Of a DNA stretch of 64,000 nt, positions 9,095-18,226 are shown piece after piece. Position 1 is the stretch's first letter, and each line of letters starts with the position of its first letter. This DNA comes from Schaalia sp. Marseille-Q2122 (GTDB lineage Bacteria; Actinomycetota; Actinomycetes; Actinomycetales; Actinomycetaceae). The stretch lies in the NCBI RefSeq assembly GCF_903645355.1, contig NZ_CAHJXR010000003.1, forward strand, positions 62,001 to 126,000, in the 5' to 3' direction. The notes below the pieces were generated by a model. The model had not been told where the DNA came from. It searched no databases and saw only the letters and a program-made list of their open reading frames with translations. The position numbers were made by a program, and so were the translations under genes.

Positions 9095-9967
9095 TTAGAA
9101 CTTCGAGGAGAAGCCTCCACGTGATGAACTCGATGATGACCATCCTCGAAAGGAGGAGGATCCAGAAGAAGAACGTGAGGAGCCACTCCAGAAGGAGGAG
9201 CGAGGCGAGTCATCGTCATCGAAGTAGGAATGATAAACGGGGATGTCGTCATGTTCTTCTTTCGACCGGATCAACTTTTCGTTTTGCTCATCTATCCCAA
9301 AGGAGATCACGATTGCTTTGGCCTTCTGGGGGAGGGATCTTGACTGCGACACACGGTTTTCCAGGTTCGCGGTCACGAAGTGCTTCGCAACGAAGAAAGC
9401 AATCAGCGCGATGATGAGGGGCGGCAGTGCTTCGAGCGGATCGCGAGGGAAAATCAAAGACCGATTCGTATAGGCTGAGAGTTCCCTCTCGCTTTGCTTG
9501 GCAAAGGCTTTAACAGCATCAACCCAGTCGGATCTACTGAGAAACGGGCGAGTGGTCGTGCCAATTCTACGAAGTCCCTCGCGGCGCAGGATATCGTGAG
9601 CTCTCCCATTCGACAGGAGATGCATGTCTCGCGAAGCGACCGAGACGAAGAGAAGCACCCCGTTTCGGCGAGAGCCATACCCAAGGCCCCGACTGTCAAA
9701 GTACTGGGCGGCGCTACCAGCGACATCCCCGTTCTTGACAGGGGAGAAGACGACGCTGATCTGCATCTGGGTCTTGCGCGAAACGTCGGTTAAAACGCGA
9801 TTAAGAATGCTTTCCTGTGCGGGAGTAAAGATTTCGTCATCGTCGTACAGAAGGCGCTCCTGGTCGGCAGTGGCGGCATACGCTGCCGTTGGCTGCGTCA
9901 GCGGAAGGATAGTGACGAGCAGTAACGCCAGGCCGAGGCTGAGGAAAAGTCGATGCCACCGAGGCAC
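9095..9967 (-). CDS. TPM-domain exported/membrane protein (YdjH-like)
   Basis: Start uncertain; the GTG at 9967 gives a basic stretch followed by a good signal peptide (hydrophobic core LGLALLLV, cleavage near AYAA), 290 residues. A TPM (TLP18.3/Psb32/MOLO-1) domain follows, with the DDDEIFTPAQE start, QISVVFSP and the RRNGVLLFVSV motif. A membrane helix near PPLIIALIAFFVAKHF and a Ser/Gly-rich tail with RSSSGSSSFRGW complete it, a layout like YdjH of Bacillus subtilis, whose gene lies with ydjG and ydjI. The stop of the zinc-ribbon gene lies just upstream (9988), so the two are probably one operon. Alternative starts are the TTG near 9979 or positions inside the preceding gene. Confidence 0.75.
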   Translation of the reverse strand: MPRWHRLFLSLGLALLLVTILPLTQPTAAYAATADQERLLYDDDEIFTPAQESILNRVLTDVSRKTQMQISVVFSPVKNGDVAGSAAQYFDSRGLGYGSRRNGVLLFVSVASRDMHLLSNGRAHDILRREGLRRIGTTTRPFLSRSDWVDAVKAFAKQSERELSAYTNRSLIFPRDPLEALPPLIIALIAFFVAKHFVTANLENRVSQSRSLPQKAKAIVISFGIDEQNEKLIRSKEEHDDIPVYHSYFDDDDSPRSSFWSGSSRSSSGSSSFRGWSSSSSSRGGFSSKF

Positions 9968-9987
9968 ATGTGTGGGAGTCAATGGTC

Positions 9988-11229
9988 TTACACTCCAAAC
10001 ATATTGAGAACTACTTGGGTGACGATGTCGCCCAGCCATAGCGCTGCGACCGTCGCTGCGGCACTGCAAGCGCCAATAATGCTGCGTTTTTGCAGCACCG
10101 AGACAGGGTAGTGCCCGGTCACTTCGCCGTTGTAACCGTTAATCAGATACTCATAGGTGCTGCCGCGGTACTCGATATTGAGGAACCATAACGGGATCAT
10201 GGTGTAGGTGATCGTGGGATGCGTGAGGTGTGTCGTTTTGCGTCGTAACGAGACGACCTGGTGGCGGACCGAGTTGCGGACACGGGAAGAAAACTCGCTA
10301 TCTGCCTCAACCTTTGCGGAGAGCTTTGCCTTTTCCGCAGACACCGACACATTCGGCGTGATGTAGCCAGCGAGGTAGGCGCCTTGGAAAGGAACGAAGG
10401 CGTCGGGAGTGAATGCTGGAGTTACGGGGATACGACGCTGAACTGAAGCGCTATCGGCGCATACCGGAAGGAATTTGAAGCCCGAATGTGCTTTTCGTGT
10501 GACCACATATTCATCGGTGGTGGTCACGGTCTTTGTGAGTTCGCGTTCCTTCCAGGTGTCGGAGGCTGAAAAGAGGAAGGTGCCCGTGATGACGCCCTCA
10601 ACCATCCAGAACGGCACATAGGTCCCCTGAGCTTGGCGGATGAGGGCCTCGTCTTTGAAACGGCGAGGAAGAAGGAAACGTCCCTTCGTTGACTCAAGGA
10701 AGGCTTTCACCATTGCGTCGCGGTCGATAGAGAAGGGGATGATGAGTTCTGGCATAGGGGCGTCCATGCTGGAAGAACTTTGTACCAGGGTGCTGTTGCA
10801 GTAACCACAACGGGTCGAGAGCAGCGTCCGGTCAGAGATCACATGAGCGCCGCAGGAATTACATTCCCACGAGGACAGGGCCTCCTTGTCCCGCGCACTG
10901 AGGGCCTTCCCCTCGCGTAATGTCCAAACGAGGTCTTCTTCGGGTGGTTCGGTCCACTCGACCTCCTTTAGGGGGTCGACCTCTTCCACTGGCGAGGGCG
11001 TTTGTGGAGTTTGCTGTGGCCTGTGCTCCTCGCCTGTGCTTAGGCTTCGTCCTCGTTGACGAGGAGCGGTGGCGGGTGGCGTCGTGTTGGCGGTGGGAGG
11101 ATTGTGGGCGGCCTCGACTTGTGCGGGCGTGAATTGTGACAGGCAGAAGGCACAATGCATCATTCGTGATGTCACCACATACTCAATGGAGGCTCCGCAG
11201 GAGGGACATTTATAGGAGGTAGCGGCCAT
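9988..11229 (-). CDS. Zinc-ribbon membrane protein (YdjG-like)
   Basis: 413 residues. An N-terminal zinc ribbon (CPSC at residues 8-11 with CAFC at about 26-29), a Pro/Thr-rich linker, a second ribbon (CNSCGAHV ... CGYCNSTL at about 120-145), a globular domain with IPFSIDRDAMVKAFLES and YVPFWMVEG, and a hydrophobic C-terminus (SIIGACSAAATVAALWLGDIV). This matches the two-ribbon architecture of YdjG, which in Bacillus works with YdjH and YdjI in a membrane-stress complex linked to PspA. Gene order here is ydjG-like then ydjH-like on the minus strand with the ydjI-like gene divergent. Function in this organism is inferred from that partnership. Confidence 0.72.
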   Translation of the reverse strand: MAATSYKCPSCGASIEYVVTSRMMHCAFCLSQFTPAQVEAAHNPPTANTTPPATAPRQRGRSLSTGEEHRPQQTPQTPSPVEEVDPLKEVEWTEPPEEDLVWTLREGKALSARDKEALSSWECNSCGAHVISDRTLLSTRCGYCNSTLVQSSSSMDAPMPELIIPFSIDRDAMVKAFLESTKGRFLLPRRFKDEALIRQAQGTYVPFWMVEGVITGTFLFSASDTWKERELTKTVTTTDEYVVTRKAHSGFKFLPVCADSASVQRRIPVTPAFTPDAFVPFQGAYLAGYITPNVSVSAEKAKLSAKVEADSEFSSRVRNSVRHQVVSLRRKTTHLTHPTITYTMIPLWFLNIEYRGSTYEYLINGYNGEVTGHYPVSVLQKRSIIGACSAAATVAALWLGDIVTQVVLNMFGV

Positions 11230-11468
11230 AGGTGTGATGCTCCGAAATTCTGATGTAGCAGTGACGCGTGCCTCGGGCAGCAGAATTCATTTTAGAGGCA
11301 GAGCAGTCCTCACTTGTGAGGAACGACTTAAACAATTTGTGAACTGCCTCCGCAGAGCGGGCAAATCTGGAAGAATTCTAGGAAGACGGCCACGCAGAGC
11401 CACCCGTTCCAGAAAAACCCGCGCGCTGCCTCGCCGCCTTCCATCATTCCATTTTCTAAGGAGATCTC
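11230..11468. other. Divergent promoter region of the YdjG/YdjH-like and YdjI-like genes
   Basis: 239 bp without a supportable gene between two divergent units. A TAAGGAG Shine-Dalgarno sequence at about 11458-11464 serves the plus-strand gene. No clear operator was seen. Confidence 0.5.
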
Positions 11469-12722
11469 ATGGGGCTCGAACGTGTCACTGACCAAACGCC
11501 TCAATCCTTTACCGCAGGTGACGTTCTGCGAGCAGGCAAAGACGCTGTTCTCGGTGGCCTGGGAGACCAGTGGCTCGAGGTCATTGAAGCTGCAAACATG
11601 GGAGAAGGCGTTGTCTTCACCAAAGGCTCACGCCTCAAGGGCGCAGGGCGTTCTAACGGCGTCAATGCGGGTACCGAAGATGTCATCTCCTCCGGATCAC
11701 GCATTCACGTATATGACAACCAGGCGATGCTCCTCGTCGACTCCGGCGCAATCGTCGACGTCACCGCCGAACCTGGCGTCTACACCGTCAACACCTCAAG
11801 CTCGCCCTCAGTCATGGTCGGCCAACTTGAGGCCAGCGTCCGTGACACCTTCGAACGCTTCAGGTTCGGCGGCGTGACACCTCGGAAACAGCAGGCTTAT
11901 TACGTCAATCTCCAAGAAATCAAGGGCATTCGTTTCGGAACCCCCAACCCCATTAACTACTTCGATAGCTTCTACAACGCCGAGCTATTCTTGCGATGCC
12001 ACGGAACCTTCTCCATCAAAATCACCGACCCGATCCTGTTCTACCGCGAAGTGATCGCACGGAATGCCAGCCATGTGCACATCAATGACATTCAAGAGCA
12101 GTACATGGCGGAATTCCTTGAAGCCCTGCAAAGCGCGATCAACCAAATGAGTGTTGATGGAGTGCGCATCTCTCAAGTCACCTCGAAAGCGATGGAACTG
12201 TCACGCTACATGCGCGAAGCACTCGATCAAGAGTGGCGAGAGCGTCGAGGCATCGAAGTATGCTCGGTGGGTATTGCCGCATTGAGCTACGACGACGCCT
12301 CCCGCGAGATTATCGACATGCGTTCCAAGGGCGCCGCCCTCCAAGACCCCTCCCTCCGTGAGGGCTACGTTCAAGGCAGCGTCGCCCGCGGTATTGAGGC
12401 CGCCGGATCAAACGAGGCAGGTGCGGGCACCGCCCTCTTAGGAGTTGGCATCGGCATGCAGGCCGGTAGTGGTTTCACCCAAGCAGCTTCGGCCTCCAAC
12501 CAGGCTCAGATGGCCGCAGGAGCTGCCATCCCCACCACTGGAACCGAATGGAACTGCGCGGACTGCTCAACAACGAACCGCACGAACTTCTGTCCCACAT
12601 GCGGTCAGCCTCGCCCGAAGGCTGCCGCAGTGGCCTCGTTCTGCGGCGGATGCGGAGTGCGCTTCGAGGGTGCGCGGCCAGCCTTCTGCCCGGAATGCGG
12701 AGCGTCCCAAGCCTCAAACTGA
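11469..12722 (+). CDS. SPFH-domain protein with C-terminal zinc ribbons (YdjI-like)
   Basis: 417 residues. Residues about 25-290 read as the SPFH/virion-core-like domain of YdjI-type proteins (LVDSGAIVDVTAEPGVYT, QEIKGIRFGTPNPINYFD, GTFSIKITDPILFYREV, IEVCSVGIAALSYDD). An Ala/Gly-rich helical stretch follows, and then two zinc ribbons at the C-terminus (CADC/CPTC and CGGC/CPEC). SPFH proteins scaffold membrane microdomains; YdjI pairs with YdjG and YdjH in Bacillus. ATG at 11469 follows TAAGGAG. A weak hairpin (12733-12747 with 12774-12788, two mismatches) may end transcription. No pspA homologue is in the window. Confidence 0.82.
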   Translation: MGLERVTDQTPQSFTAGDVLRAGKDAVLGGLGDQWLEVIEAANMGEGVVFTKGSRLKGAGRSNGVNAGTEDVISSGSRIHVYDNQAMLLVDSGAIVDVTAEPGVYTVNTSSSPSVMVGQLEASVRDTFERFRFGGVTPRKQQAYYVNLQEIKGIRFGTPNPINYFDSFYNAELFLRCHGTFSIKITDPILFYREVIARNASHVHINDIQEQYMAEFLEALQSAINQMSVDGVRISQVTSKAMELSRYMREALDQEWRERRGIEVCSVGIAALSYDDASREIIDMRSKGAALQDPSLREGYVQGSVARGIEAAGSNEAGAGTALLGVGIGMQAGSGFTQAASASNQAQMAAGAAIPTTGTEWNCADCSTTNRTNFCPTCGQPRPKAAAVASFCGGCGVRFEGARPAFCPECGASQASN

Positions 12723-12732
12723 CCCCGGCGCG

Positions 12733-12788
12733 ATAGGGCGTGCAGCGGGCTGGAAACACGATGTTCTCAACGGCTGTGCGCCCTATCT
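12733..12788. terminator. Weak stem-loop after the SPFH gene
   Basis: 15-bp arms 12733-12747 and 12774-12788 with two mismatches and a 26-base loop, 10 bases past the stop codon. The long loop and lack of a T-run make it only a candidate. Confidence 0.35.
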
Positions 12789-12958
12789 ATCTGCGGGACG
12801 AAGGTGGGTGAGCGGCCCCGTCCGACCTGCGACGAACGGCGAAATCCCGGCGAAGATCACGTTGGCGGGCGTGGTGACCTAGGTCCCACACTTGCTAGGA
12901 TGGGATCGACGTGCCCAAAGAAGGGCCGATATCGAAAATCTGAAGGAAGAGGGCCTCA

Positions 12959-15700
12959 ATGGTCAAGTACGTGTACGACTTCTCCGAGGGTGACAAGTCC
13001 CAGAAGGACCTGCTCGGCGGTAAGGGTGCCAACCTGGCAGAAATGACGAAGCTCGGGCTGCCCGTGCCTCCCGGTTACACCATCTCCACCGAAGCCTGCC
13101 GCGCCTACCTGCGCGAAGGCGTTGTCCCCGAAACCCTCGCCACCGAGGTCACCGCTGCACTGCGCAACGTTGAGGACAAGATGGGCCGCCACCTCGGCGA
13201 CGCCACCAACCCTCTCCTCGTCTCCGTCCGATCCGGCGCCAAGTTCTCCATGCCCGGCATGATGGAAACCGTCCTCAACATCGGCCTCAACGACCAGTCC
13301 GTCGCAGGCCTGGCTGAAGCCTCCGGCAACGAGCGCTTCGCATGGGACTCCTACCGCCGCCTCATCCAGATGTTCGGCAAGACCGTGCTCGACATCGAAG
13401 GCGACCTCTTCTCCGACGCCCTCGACGCGCTGAAGAAGGAACGCGGCATCACCGCCGACACCGACCTCGCCGCCGAAGACCTGCGCGGCCTCGTCGAAAC
13501 CTACAAGGCCATCGTCAAGGCCGAAAAGGGCATGGACTTCCCGCAGGACCCCCGCGCCCAGCTTGACATGGCCACCGAGGCCGTCTTCCGCTCCTGGAAC
13601 ACCGAGCGCGCCCACATCTACCGCCGTCGCGAGCGCATCCCCCACGACCTCGGCACCGCCGTCAACGTCCAGACCATGGTGTTTGGCAACATGGGCGACG
13701 GCTCCGGCACCGGCGTGTGCTTCACCCGTGACCCCTCCACCGGCCACTCCGGCGTGTACGGCGACTACCTCGAGAACGCTCAGGGCGAGGACGTCGTTGC
13801 CGGTATCCGCAACACCCTGCCCCTGTCCGCTCTCGAAGAGCTGGACAAGAAGTCCTACGACGAACTGCGCGGCATCATGCGCAAGCTCGAAACCCACTAC
13901 CGCGACCTGTGCGACATTGAGTTCACCGTTGAGCGCGGCAAACTGTGGATGCTCCAGACCCGCGTGGGCAAGCGCACCGCCGCCGCCGCCTTCCGCGTCG
14001 CCATCCAGCTTGTCGACGAGAAGCTCATCACCATGGATGAAGCCCTCAACCGCGTGACCGGCGACCAGCTGACCCAGCTCATGTTCCCGCAGTTCGACGC
14101 CGCAGCCTCCAAGGAGCTCGTCGCCCGCGGTATGGCCGCATCCCCCGGCGCAGCCGTCGGCGTCATCGTCTTCGACAACGCTCAGGCCGAGGCCGCCGCC
14201 GCTGAAGGCCGCAAGTGCGTCCTCGTCCGCCGCGAAACCAACCCCGACGACCTGCCCGGCATGGTTGCCGCTGAAGGCGTGCTCACCGCCCGCGGTGGTA
14301 AGACCTCCCACGCAGCCGTCGTCGCCCGCGGCATGGGCAAGACCTGCGTCTGCGGTGCCGAGGCCCTGCAGATCGACGCCGAGGCCGGCACCGTCACCAT
14401 CGGCGACCGCGTCCTGACCGCCAACGACACCATCGCCATCGATGGCCAGACCGGCGAGGTCTTCTTCGGCGAGGTTCCCGTCACCGACTCCCCCGTCACC
14501 ACCTACCTGGCTGGCGGCCTGGAGGCTGGCATCGCCGCCGCTGAAGGCGATGAAGGCACCACCGAACTCATCGAGGCAGTCCACAAGCTCCTCACCCACG
14601 CTGACTCCGTGCGTCGCCTGCGCGTGCGCGCCAACGCCGACACTCCCGAAGACTCCCAGCGTGCGCTGGACTTCGGCGCTGAGGGTATCGGTCTGTGCCG
14701 CACCGAGCACATGTTCCTCGGCGATCGTCGCCCGCTCGTTGAGCGCGTGATCCTCTCCGAAGAGGGCTCCACCGAGCGTCAGGAAGCCTTCGACGCCCTC
14801 GAGAAGCTGCAGAAGGAAGACTTCCTGCAGATGCTGGACGTCATGGACGGCAAGGCCATGACCGTGCGCCTCATCGACCCGCCGCTGCACGAGTTCCTCC
14901 CCTCCCTGTCCTCCCTCGAGGTCAAGGTGGCTCTGGCGAAGGCCGCCGGTGGGGCTGACCCCGCCGACGAGGAGATGCTCGCCACCGTGCGCCGCTTCCA
15001 CGAAGAAAACCCCATGCTGGGTCTGCGCGGCGTCCGCCTGGGCATCTACCTGCCCGGCCTCTTCGCCCTGCAGATGCGCGCACTGTGCGAGGCTGCCGCC
15101 GAGCTCGTCGCCCAGGGCAAGGATCCCCGCCCCGAAATCATGGTGCCCCTGGTTGGCTCCATCCGCGAGCTGCAGCTCATCCGCGCTGAAGGCGAAGCCA
15201 TCATCGCTGAAGTTGCCGCTGAAAAGGGCGTTGACCTGTCCAAGGTCACCATCGGCGCCATGATCGAGCTGCCCCGCGCAGCCATGACCGCTGAGGACCT
15301 CGCCACCGAGGCTGACTTCTTCTCCTTCGGCACCAACGACCTCACCCAGACCGTGTGGGGCTTCTCGCGTGACGACGTTGAAGGCGTCTTCTTCCCGCAG
15401 TACATTGAGGCCGGCATCTTCGGCACCTCGCCCTTCGAGTCCATCGACGTTCACGGCGTTGGCACCGTTGTGGCCGAGGGCGTGCGCCGCGCTCGCTCCA
15501 CCAAGGGCGACATCAAGCTCGGTGTCTGTGGTGAGCACGGCGGCGACCCGCTGTCCATCCACTTCTTCCACAATGTTGGCCTGGACTACGTGTCCTGCTC
15601 TCCCTTCCGCGTGCCCGTCGCATCTGGAGGCTGGCCGCGTGGCAGTGGAGTCCAAGGTTTCCGAGTGAAGCTGTGTTGGCTGACGGTAGGGCCGCTTTGA
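12959..15700 (+). CDS. ppdK: Pyruvate, phosphate dikinase, with a frameshift at the extreme C-terminus
   Basis: 913 residues in the open frame. PPDK interconverts pyruvate, ATP and phosphate with PEP, AMP and pyrophosphate. The N-terminal ATP-grasp domain (GGKGANLAEMT, SVRSGAKFSMPGMMETVLN), the central phosphohistidine motif GGKTSHAAVVARGMG (His451) and the C-terminal PEP/pyruvate barrel (GLCRTEHMFL, FFSFGTNDLTQT, GVCGEHGGDP) are complete. After SPFRVPVA the frame departs from the family: the expected RLEAGR-type ending occurs in another frame (bases about 15626-15668, HLEAGRVAVESKVSE then TGA). Thus a one- or two-base indel near 15622 replaces the last 15 or so residues with an unrelated 25-residue tail. 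This could be real or a sequencing error. GAAGGAAGAG precedes the ATG. Confidence 0.93.
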   Translation: MVKYVYDFSEGDKSQKDLLGGKGANLAEMTKLGLPVPPGYTISTEACRAYLREGVVPETLATEVTAALRNVEDKMGRHLGDATNPLLVSVRSGAKFSMPGMMETVLNIGLNDQSVAGLAEASGNERFAWDSYRRLIQMFGKTVLDIEGDLFSDALDALKKERGITADTDLAAEDLRGLVETYKAIVKAEKGMDFPQDPRAQLDMATEAVFRSWNTERAHIYRRRERIPHDLGTAVNVQTMVFGNMGDGSGTGVCFTRDPSTGHSGVYGDYLENAQGEDVVAGIRNTLPLSALEELDKKSYDELRGIMRKLETHYRDLCDIEFTVERGKLWMLQTRVGKRTAAAAFRVAIQLVDEKLITMDEALNRVTGDQLTQLMFPQFDAAASKELVARGMAASPGAAVGVIVFDNAQAEAAAAEGRKCVLVRRETNPDDLPGMVAAEGVLTARGGKTSHAAVVARGMGKTCVCGAEALQIDAEAGTVTIGDRVLTANDTIAIDGQTGEVFFGEVPVTDSPVTTYLAGGLEAGIAAAEGDEGTTELIEAVHKLLTHADSVRRLRVRANADTPEDSQRALDFGAEGIGLCRTEHMFLGDRRPLVERVILSEEGSTERQEAFDALEKLQKEDFLQMLDVMDGKAMTVRLIDPPLHEFLPSLSSLEVKVALAKAAGGADPADEEMLATVRRFHEENPMLGLRGVRLGIYLPGLFALQMRALCEAAAELVAQGKDPRPEIMVPLVGSIRELQLIRAEGEAIIAEVAAEKGVDLSKVTIGAMIELPRAAMTAEDLATEADFFSFGTNDLTQTVWGFSRDDVEGVFFPQYIEAGIFGTSPFESIDVHGVGTVVAEGVRRARSTKGDIKLGVCGEHGGDPLSIHFFHNVGLDYVSCSPFRVPVASGGWPRGSGVQGFRVKLCWLTVGPL

Positions 15701-15819
15701 GGCCCTGCTGAACTGAATGCCTGTGGGGAGGGCGCTGGGTGGCGCTTCACAGGCGTTGTTGGTGGGGATGTTGTGGTGGGGTGGGTGGTCTGAGGCGGTG
15801 GCCTGGGGTGGGGTGGTCG

Positions 15820-16050
15820 GGGGTGGGGTGGTGAAATGGGAGGGGCGTTGTAGTTTTTGGGGGTTATGCGGTGGGGAAAGTGCAACGCGGTGTGTATTTC
15901 TGGGGTTTTGCGCGATTGGCGAGGTCGGTGGCCTGGGGCAGAGGTCTGGGGTGGGGTGGTCGGGGTGGGGTGGCCGGGGTGGGGTGGTGAAATGGGAGGG
16001 GCGTTGTAGTTTTTGGGGGTTATGCGGTGGGGAAAGTGCAACGCGGTGTG
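15820..16050. repeat. 75-bp direct repeat in the region after ppdK
   Basis: Bases 15820-15894 recur at 15976-16050 (offset 156), apparently without mismatch, embedded in G-rich DNA in which shorter GGTGGGG blocks recur. The whole 15701-16139 stretch has no supportable gene. A minus-strand open frame that runs through it is proline/histidine-rich, repeats itself because of the DNA repeat, and is rejected. Confidence 0.8.
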
Positions 16051-16139
16051 AAAATCTGAGCAGAAGGCCGACAAGACCTGCCTCTGCCGGTTGGAGATTG
16101 GCTGGTTAGGGGTATGCGGCAGAGGTTGAGCATACGCAA

Positions 16140-16174
16140 GGGGGCCGTGTGTGCGCACCGCACACACGGCCCCC
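16140..16174. terminator. Terminator of the sulfhydrylase gene
   Basis: Perfect 15-bp arms 16140-16154 and 16160-16174 with a 5-base loop, 22 bp past the minus-strand gene that ends at 16197. Confidence 0.85.
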
Positions 16175-16196
16175 CGCAGCCTGAGCAAGCTATCTG

Positions 16197-17528
16197 TTAG
16201 GGCAGAGAGCCTGCAGCGGCGAAGCCCTTCTCCAGGTCAGCCAGAATGTCAGCAATATTCTCAATGCCGATCGACAGGCGCACGGTGCCACCCGAAATAC
16301 CTGCGGCAACCAGTTCAGCCTCGGACAGCTGAGAGTGCGTGGTAGAGGCCGGGTGAATCACCAGAGACTTGGTGTCACCGATATTGGCCACCGTGGGCAG
16401 CAGCTCCAGAGCGTTGGCGAAAGCCTTACCAGCCTCGGCGCCCCCCTTAATGACAAAGGACAGCAGGCCGCCCGCACCCAGGGGTGCGTACTTCTGAGCA
16501 AAGGCGTAGTGCGGCGAGGACTCCAGGCCCGCGTAGGCCACAGACTCAACCTGAGCGTGAGCCTCGAGGAACTTCGCCACCGCCAGAGCGTTATCCGCGT
16601 GACGCTGCACGCGCAACGACAGGGTCTGAATGCCCTGCTCCAGCAGGAAGGCATTGAAGGGCGACAGAGCAAAGCCCATGTCTCGCTGAATCACAGTGCG
16701 GGCGCGCAGGATGAACGCAAGGTTGACGCCGAAGACGCCCTCGGCCCCCAAATCGCGGCCAAAGACAATGCCGTTGTATGAGGCATCGGGCTGGTTAAAC
16801 AGGGGGAAACGTTCAGGCTGAGCAGTCCAGTCGAAGTTACCCGAGTCGATAACGACGCCAGCGATGGAGTTGCCATGACCACCCAGGTACTTCGTGGCCG
16901 AGTGAATGACTATGTCGGCGCCCCACTCAATCGGGCGCACCAGGTAGGGGGTGGCCACAGTGTTGTCCACGATCAGCGGCACGCCGATGGCGTGGGCGGC
17001 CTCGGCAATGGGCTCAATGTCCAAGATATCGCCGCGAGGGTTGGGGATGGTCTCGCCGAAGAAAGCGACGGTGCGATCGTCGGCCAGCGAGGTCCACGCG
17101 TCAATGTCACGCGGGTCGGAAACGAAGCGGGTCTCGATGCCCAGGCGCCCAAGGGTCGACTTCAGCAGGGAGACGGAACCTCCGTAGAGCGAGGGCGATG
17201 CCACGACATTGTCGCCAGTCTGTGCCAGAGTGAGGATCGCCAGGGTAATGGCGGCCTGCCCGGAGGAAACGACGAGGGCGCCGACGCCGCCTTCGAGTGC
17301 GCTAATGCGGTTTTCGAGGGCGTCGAGGGTGGGGTTGCCCAGGCGAGTGTAGATCGGGCCGAGCTCTTGGAGGGCGAAGCGTGCGGCGGCCTGCTCGGCG
17401 CTGTCGAAGGCGTAGGAGGCAGTCTGGTGGATGGGCAGGGCGGTTGCGCCGGTTGCGGCGTCGCGGTCCCAGCCTGCGTGGATCTGCTTGGTTTCGAAGG
17501 ACCAGTTGTCGGCGTTTGCGGTGGACAT
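16197..17528 (-). CDS. metY: O-acetylhomoserine (thiol)-lyase, PLP-dependent
   Basis: 443 residues from the ATG at 17528 (AAAGGAG seven bases upstream). It is a Cys/Met-metabolism PLP enzyme: TKQIHAGWDRD start, PIHQTASYAF, YTRLGNPT, SSGQAAI for phosphate binding, VDNTVATPYL, and the Schiff-base lysine in HSATKYLGGHG. Length and the C-terminal STTHSQLSE and RLSIGIENI motifs fit MetY, which makes homocysteine from O-acetylhomoserine and sulfide. Cystathionine gamma-synthase is less likely given the about 440-residue length with the extra loop near residues 230-270 (QPERFPLFNQPD). Monocistronic, followed by the hairpin at 16140. Confidence 0.92.
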   Translation of the reverse strand: MSTANADNWSFETKQIHAGWDRDAATGATALPIHQTASYAFDSAEQAAARFALQELGPIYTRLGNPTLDALENRISALEGGVGALVVSSGQAAITLAILTLAQTGDNVVASPSLYGGSVSLLKSTLGRLGIETRFVSDPRDIDAWTSLADDRTVAFFGETIPNPRGDILDIEPIAEAAHAIGVPLIVDNTVATPYLVRPIEWGADIVIHSATKYLGGHGNSIAGVVIDSGNFDWTAQPERFPLFNQPDASYNGIVFGRDLGAEGVFGVNLAFILRARTVIQRDMGFALSPFNAFLLEQGIQTLSLRVQRHADNALAVAKFLEAHAQVESVAYAGLESSPHYAFAQKYAPLGAGGLLSFVIKGGAEAGKAFANALELLPTVANIGDTKSLVIHPASTTHSQLSEAELVAAGISGGTVRLSIGIENIADILADLEKGFAAAGSLP

Positions 17529-17582
17529 GACATCTCCTTTGCGGGTCATCCACCCGCTGTTGTGACGTGAACACCACCTACG

Positions 17583-18226
17583 CTAGTGGCCTGGCCCACG
17601 AGGCCGGGCGGGTGTTTGCATGGTGGAAGAGTGTAACGGGGGTGCCGGTGGCCATCCCCTTGACGATTGTCGAGGCCGACGCCGTTGCTGAGGCCTGTGC
17701 AAAGGCTGAGTGAGGGTGCGGCGTGTGTGGTGGGCGTTAGCTGCCTGCGCTGGTACTGCTACTGGTGTCGGTATCTCCCGGGTGTACTGGTGACGCATGG
17801 TTGTACTGCTGGCGCCGGGTTGCGCTGGTAGCGCCGGGCCCGGCGCAACGCGATCGACCATGCGCAGCCAGTGCAACCAGGAGTAACTGGTGCAGGTTGC
17901 GTCCGGTGCAGGTTTGGGCTGAGGAGTTTCACGGGTGTCGTCTGGTTGTACCGGGGCTTTCTTGTTGCACTGGTAGTGCCGGGTTGCACTGGTAGCGCCG
18001 GGCCCGGCGCAACACGATCGACCACGCGTCACCGGTGCAACTAGGAGTAACTGGTGCAGGTGGCGCCCGAAGCAACTGGGAGTGATCAGTGCAGGTTGCG
18101 CCCGAAGTAGACAGGCGCCACCCCGTGCAACCACAGGCGCCTAGTGCTGTGAGGGGATTGTGCTGTGCTTGGGCGCCTGCCTGGTGGTGTGGCTGGGTGT
18201 CCTGCTGGGGAGAGTGGTTGGGGGTG
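17583..18226. repeat. Gene-free stretch with two copies of a 77-bp interspersed repeat
   Basis: Copies lie at about 17819-17896 and 17983-18060. Each unit holds a GC-rich palindrome (CCGGGCCCGG), the block CGATCGACCA, and a small dyad TGCAACCAG-N6-CTGGTGCA. Further copies are at 19980-20056 and 20422-20498. Fragments (GCAACCAGGAGTAACTGGTG) fill the space around them. Open frames here are rich in Cys/Trp or His/Pro and look like repeat read-through, so no gene is called. Confidence 0.75.

Noticed and set aside
12956-15655. 899-codon open frame antisense to ppdK
   Set aside because: Same reason: a codon-bias shadow of ppdK with no recognisable domain.
15586-16188. Minus-strand frame with repeated HFPHRITPKNY peptides
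   Set aside because: The peptide repeat is just the 75-bp DNA repeat translated; composition is Pro/His-rich and there is no start signal.
17550-17640. S-box or other riboswitch before metY
   Set aside because: The leader is short and I could not find the conserved core of a SAM or cobalamin riboswitch.
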